A DNA stretch of 64,000 bases from Kalaharituber pfeilii (Eukaryota > Ascomycota > Pezizomycetes > Pezizales > Pezizaceae): NCBI GenBank assembly GCA_015179045.1, contig WHUZ01000094.1, forward strand, positions 124,001 through 188,000, in the 5' to 3' direction. A program made the translations under genes and the position numbers. The notes under the pieces were generated by a model, which made no database searches, had not been told where the DNA came from, and saw only the letters and a list, made by a program, of their open reading frames with translations. Positions within the stretch are counted from its first letter, which is position 1, and each line of letters begins with the position of its first letter. This document shows, in pieces, positions 58,928 to 64,000 of the stretch.

Positions 58928-60602
58928 ATGAATTCTACGACGGATATTATGGATGGGACAGGAGGAGATGGCGACCGCTGGAACAGCAGTCCAGCATGGA
59001 AGCTACCTGGGTGGGCGGAGCCAGTGGTGAGTGAATACCTCCGCTCATAGAATGACTGGCGCTTCCGTTTATGGTATGCATGCTTGTAGAGCTCCAGCGG
59101 TTGATGCCTTTTTAACAGATGGTGGCCATCATTTTATTCCTTGCATGCTTCCTGACTCGACGTGCGTCTGTCTCCTTGTTCGCCTCGAAAACCAAACAAA
59201 CATATCCCATGAACCGCCGCCCTCCACCAAGACGGAACACCCTATCTCCCCTCAGTGTCCAGGAAGGCGAGCACCTCCTCAGTGACGACGAAGTTGACGC
59301 AGGCTACGTCTACTCTTCTAGTAACACCTCCCGGACACCAAGTCCCGCTTTTGGCATTCCCACTACAATCACCTCCCCCTTCCCACCCTCGAGCCTCCTA
59401 CCCATCCGCCGCACCATCTTCGGTCACACAATTCACAACCCGAACACTACCCGCTTCCGGTACAACTGGCACTCTCGCGTTCTCTACAAGTTTCCTTTCC
59501 TCATCGAGATGTTCTACTGGATACTCACGTATGCGATATACCAGATGTCACGCATAGCAGGACAGCAGTTATTTCAAGAGGGGATCTGGGAGCGTGCACA
59601 AGCGAACGGGGAGAAAGTACTGTGGGTGGAACATGGTGACAGTAGTTGGCTTAGCTGGGTGTTCCTGTTGAAGGAGATTGATGTGCAGAAGTGGTTTATG
59701 AGCGGGACGTGGGGGTTGACGGTGCTGAATCGGTGTTATGCGTTGATTCATATTCCGGGGACTGTTGGGTGAGTTGGCCGCGTCGGTGCCAGAGAAATTG
59801 AATGGTTACCCTCAAGAGACTAACTCTGATACAGCTTTATTGCATGGTACTACGCCTCCGCCCCCACGCACTCCCTCTTTGCGACAGTTCGCCGCACCAT
59901 GACCCTTTGCAACTGGCTAGCCTTCCTTATTTTCTCTGCATACCCGTGCATGCCTCCGCGATTATTACCGGAAGAGTACGGTTTTGTGGATACAGTAAGG
60001 AGGGATAATGCCCAAAGCGTTTGGATGAGAGGGAAGTTTGTAAATTCGTTGGCGGCGATGCCAAGTATGCATTTTGGGTATGCGTTTATTATTGGGTTGG
60101 TGCTGGTGATGCATAGTAGTGTTTTGAGGGGATTAGGGAGGGTGAGCGCGGTAAAGAGAGGGGCGGAAATAGGACGGGAGGGAGATATGGAGGAGGAAGG
60201 AATAAAGGAGATTGAGTCTACGATTGGTGAGGAGGAGGTTGAGTGCGAAGAGTTTGATGGAGGAAGGAGGGAGGGACTGAGGATCGGGAATGTGCTACTG
60301 GCACTGGGAGGAGTAGCGTATCCGACGCTGATATTGACGGCAATTGTGGCGACAGCGAACCATGTTTGTTTTCCCCCATCTCGCGTCCAGAAAGTATCCT
60401 TGAAGTATATCCATTGCTAACGTGGAGTGTGTGAGCGTAGTACTGGCTTGACGCCGTCGTCGGCGCCATCCTTGCGGGCCTAGCCTACTGGTGGAACCGC
60501 GTGTTTCTAATTTTTTTGCCGTTAGAGGACTGGTTTATGTGGCTATTGCGAGTGGAAAATCCGGTACCGACGTGTGGACGAGGGAAAAGGTTACGGAGGT
60601 AA
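58928..60602 (+). CDS. PAP2-superfamily integral membrane protein (Aur1-like phosphatase/transferase fold)
   Basis: Four exons, 58928-59026, 59119-59768, 59835-60363 and 60441-60602, give 479 residues with consistent phases. Introns are GTGAGT..AACAG, GTGAGT/CTAAC..TACAG and GTTTGT/GCTAAC..CGTAG. The first membrane segment is MVAIILFLACFL, at the start of exon 2. Later segments include FLIEMFYWILTYAIY, WGLTVLNRCYALIHI, CNWLAFLIFSAYP and NVLLALGGVAYPTLILTAIV. The PAP2 catalytic motifs are present as AAMPSMHFGYAF (second motif, His) and NHYWLDAVVGA (third motif, H-x3-D). The last intron falls exactly between H and Y of that motif. An acidic loop of about 50 residues separates two membrane spans near the C-terminus. 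The fold is shared with inositol phosphorylceramide synthase and lipid phosphatases. The substrate is unknown. Confidence 0.85.
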
Positions 60603-61480
60603 TTTGGTGAAGGGAGAACGGGTGGAAGTTAGTGGGGAAGAGGTGGAGCAAATATTGGTAATATAATCATAGCTTAATGGGGCACCCGCCCTCCCCTCCC
60701 ACCTTCTCCGCTTTGTACTCTACAGTATCTTGTAAGAGATAATCCTGATCTCCCGTATGTACGTAATTATATGGAAGCAAGGGATATGTGAAATAGATGG
60801 GTTGTATTATGGGCAAGATGTATAGTGCGACGAGTTAGAAGTATATGCCATGCTTATGTACGTTTATGTAGAAAAGAGGTATACACCACCGCTGGAATCA
60901 AACCAGTGGACATGCAATAAGTCAACTCAGCAGATTTTGATATCGTAGGATTTGTTTTTGAGATAGATGGAGTGAAAAGAACTAAATATTGATTTGACAT
61001 CCAGTTCTTTACTTCATGTCCCCCCTCATTAATTGAACTGTAGTGTATATAGATAGTGTATATACTTACAGAACCTTGCCGGAACAGTGGTTGAGGGTAA
61101 CTATTAACTGGTCAATCGCAACAGCTTTTTGTGCATGTACTTGGTCTAAACGGTAAGAGGAAACATGGCGTGTGTTTGCTAATCTCAAGAGAAAACATGT
61201 ACTTGTATTGTAACACATAAGAGAACAATAGTGATATATTTACATTCTATACAAAACAGCGGTTAGTAATATATATTAAATGCTCTAAGAAAGGAAAAAT
61301 GGGACTAACGAAGTACGCGGCACGGACAGGGCTCTAGGATACATGTAAGTACTTATCATGTGCTGAAAATTCCTCACCAAAGAAAGGTATAGTGTGGGAA
61401 TCATGTATCTTCCTTTTTTCTTCTGAAAGAAAAAGGTAACATAAAAACGAATGTGTTAGCTGCGCTACCAGATTAATCAA

Positions 61481-61501
61481 GAGAGTCTGGGCACGAGGAC
61501 A
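61481..61501. repeat. dispersed 21-bp repeat, copy 2
   Basis: GAGAGTCTGGGCACGAG followed by GACA. One mismatch in 21 to 43,670-43,690, in the same orientation. Confidence 0.5.
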
Positions 61502-62930
61502 ATTGGTCAAGTATTAACTCGGGTCACTTGTAATATAATATGAAATGCTATATATAACGTGGAATTTTACAACCCCTTGAAATGAGGCACTACAAGCACA
61601 AATATAAAGATAATTCACGGTTTTAATCCCCCTTCTTCACAAGATGGATACGGAAGTCTATATATAGCTCCATCTTACGAGCTAGTTAGTGGAAACCTTC
61701 CGTTCACGGTGCCTGTGATCATGAGCTCAAACTTAGTTTGTCGACAATATATATCTAATGAACATGCTTTTGCACTTACATATTTACCCATCGCATTGAA
61801 ACCGGGAGCGTCACGGGCAGTTTGATGTTTGCACACTTCCCCTGCTGCTTCGTTCACCACACGAATTCGAAGTGTATCCAGATATTTTTGTCCCTCTAGG
61901 GACTTTAATTACCATATTGGTGTTAATATGGTTCTCCTTGGTTATGGCATTGCTTTCCGCATATCAAACAATAAGTGGGTTATAAGTGACGTAGGTATAG
62001 CACTATATATTCTCATCACTTACGCTCGTCTCCAGAACCAGGAAGCGCGGTCTTAGCATCCTGATATGATGTACTTGGTAGGTCTCCCTCAATTTCTCCA
62101 ACTGTCCTCCACCTAGTTGACCACAGGCCAGGCCAAATCGCAAACCAGCCCAGGTAAGTGCACGAGCAGTCCATAACCATTACACTGCATATGTGCTCTC
62201 GACGTCCTAGTTCCCCGCGCGTCAAGCTGCGACTGTCAGTCATGTTCGATGCTTCTTAGGTCTATAGGCGCGATGTCACCATGAGGGTCACGCTAATATG
62301 TGGCTCATAAGTGCATCTCACTGCCCCATTGCATGCATTGCACACCCTCAGTCTCTATAAAAAATGAGGCACGTGCAGTTGTCACGCCAGACAGTACTCT
62401 ATAGATGCTACTGTAGATATGCATTGAAGTGGGGGGTAGAGGAAGCGTACGTGAGGCAAAGGTGAAGCGTCAAAAAGCTACACATGAGACTTGCGGGGTT
62501 AGCTTCACAAACTGAACTTGCAAACGCCGCAATGGGTCCAGTCAGCGCATCACGGCAGACAAGTATTTTGTCAGCAGATTTGTTTCCACAGATTGATCTC
62601 CACAGGTTAGTTCCCTGTACTGGTCACAGTCAAGATGCTCTAGGTGGGAATGAGGCGAAGAGAAGTGGGGTGTAAACAAACGACACATGCCAACTGAGGT
62701 GACTGACACACCCATGCAACACCCTCTGATTGGTTGCCCTACATTGACCGCATCAAATGCTCTGGCAATAGGATTGATTGGCCTTTGATCAAGAGCTGTG
62801 ATAAACATCTATAACTATCAATACCAGTATTGAATTATCACCACGTGAACCTCTTCCTGCCCATCTCTATCATAAATAATTTGCACAACCGTTTTTACAT
62901 CCACCGTTGAAAGAGCTGGGAGAAGTATGC

Positions 62931-62932
<2 letters not shown>

Positions 62933-62961
<29 letters not shown>

Positions 62962-62974
62962 TGTATGTATGTAT
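62933..62974. repeat. (ATGT)n microsatellite
   Basis: About ten copies of ATGT in a row. A shorter relative is at about 39,798-39,813. Confidence 0.85.
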
Positions 62975-64000
62975 TCAATCGATATCGATATCGAGACCGT
63001 TATCAAATGACCATCATGATCATGATTCCTCCTCTTCAGCTCGATCCTGACGACCGTAACGCTAACTCTTGCATGCATGAATCAGTAACTGCATTGGCCT
63101 TCCCTGGTTACTGGTTACAGGATCAAAACATCCAATCTCACTTACCTGATACCCGCAGTCGGTGTGTATGCCATCCCCCACTTCCCCATTCCGTTCTACC
63201 GGCACAATGCTCATCTTGTATCCCCGATTTAAAATCGAGATTATTCCTGTTATGACACAGCGTCCCCATGCTCAGCTGCATACTCCACACTGTAGCTAAG
63301 AATTCGCCCACATTGCCTAAAGACCTCCGTTTCGACCCTGTGTTTCCTGCCCCCACGCTTTCTTTTTCTCTCCCACACTTGAATGTTAGGCTCGTTCATA
63401 ACCTGACTGGAGACAAGCGGCGACCCTTTCAAGTTACGCAGCAGAAGACGAGATGTCTTCGAGTCGATACGAGCCACGTCACAAGCGCGTGCTTTTCGCC
63501 TTGACCATGCTTTCATGAGACCCAATCCCGTCATTTGATTCCTCCGCAACATGTAGCTGTGCATGCGCGCCGGGGAAATAATGCTCTGTTACTCTCCTAG
63601 TCCTTGATGCCGTGGGCTTCCCGCTAGACATACGCACATATTATCGCCGTTATGTATACTGTATGTATCTGTATATGTATATGTATGTACCCCTCTTTTC
63701 CCAGCTGCCCTCTTGACAGGCACGTCAAACGGAAGAGCATGCCACAGATTACAAAGCTCACGCAGTACCAGCGCGGTGATGCGTTTCTTGGTCCTGCCGC
63801 GTGGTAATCCCGCTGGTTAGCGAACAATTGAATGTTGGGCAGTTTGAGGGCAGGTCTCAGCAGTTGTAACCTAAACGATACCGAGTAAGTAAAGAGTTTC
63901 GTAAAACAAAGTAGTGCAAAACTACTCTAATGCCATACTGCAGAGTCGAGATGACAGCAATGCAGTCCTGAATGAGCGCAACTAGTTTGTTTGCCTGTCC

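Larger units (their letters stand above)
60603..64000. other. gene-free right flank
   Basis: The first 200-300 bases are probably the PAP2 gene 3' UTR. No gene or RNA could be supported after that. The region holds ATGT/TATG microsatellites at 62,933-62,974 and near 63,652-63,690. Confidence 0.45.

Noticed and set aside
60870..60950. tRNA B-box-like sequence on the minus strand (GGTTTGATTCC)
   Set aside because: No matching acceptor, D or anticodon stems could be formed around it.

Overview
The window looks like nuclear DNA of a filamentous ascomycete (Pezizomycotina). The evidence is short introns of about 50-150 bases with GT..AG ends and CTAAC/CTGAC-type branch sites, ascomycete versions of Nrd1, Rco1, Pds5, polymerase X and Cdb4/EBP1, and no bacterial-style operons. 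Low gene density, long homopolymer and microsatellite tracts and decayed transposons would suit a repeat-rich lineage such as the Pezizomycetes (cup fungi, truffles, morels). That lineage call is a guess from style, not from a marker. No rRNA, tRNA or CRISPR array could be supported.

Layout. (1) 1-12,202: a four-RRM Nrd1-type RNA-binding protein (2,565-4,757, +), then gene-poor DNA with a decayed Ty3/gypsy integrase and an A-rich tract ending in 60 A's. (2) 12,203-23,474: a seven-exon double-PHD protein of Rco1/Cph1 type (-), a three-exon BTB protein (+), an 811-bp Tourist/Harbinger-like element with a TTA target duplication, and a basic disordered protein (+) with sororin-like features. (3) 24,151-39,455: a Cdb4/EBP1 homologue (+), the cohesin regulator Pds5 (-), a divergently transcribed BRCT-plus-polymerase X protein (+), and a prolidase-type aminopeptidase (-) convergent with it. 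(4) 39,456-46,628: 7 kb without a supportable gene. (5) 46,629-54,405: a very large acidic repeat protein, about 2,430 residues in the six-exon model built here. (6) 58,928-60,602: a four-exon PAP2-family membrane protein. The remaining ends are gene-free.

Functional links. Several products act on chromatin or chromosomes: the Rpd3S-type PHD protein, Pds5, the sororin-like candidate and the repair polymerase. The most interesting item is the protein at 21,594-23,474. Its last 80 residues hold a KTYSR motif, a KEN box and an acidic-aromatic C-terminal block, the ingredients of the animal cohesin protector sororin, and it lies about 5.5 kb from PDS5 itself.

Caution. Two conserved genes (PDS5 and the Cdb4 homologue) each show what looks like a single missing base in a homopolymer. 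This may reflect assembly quality rather than biology.
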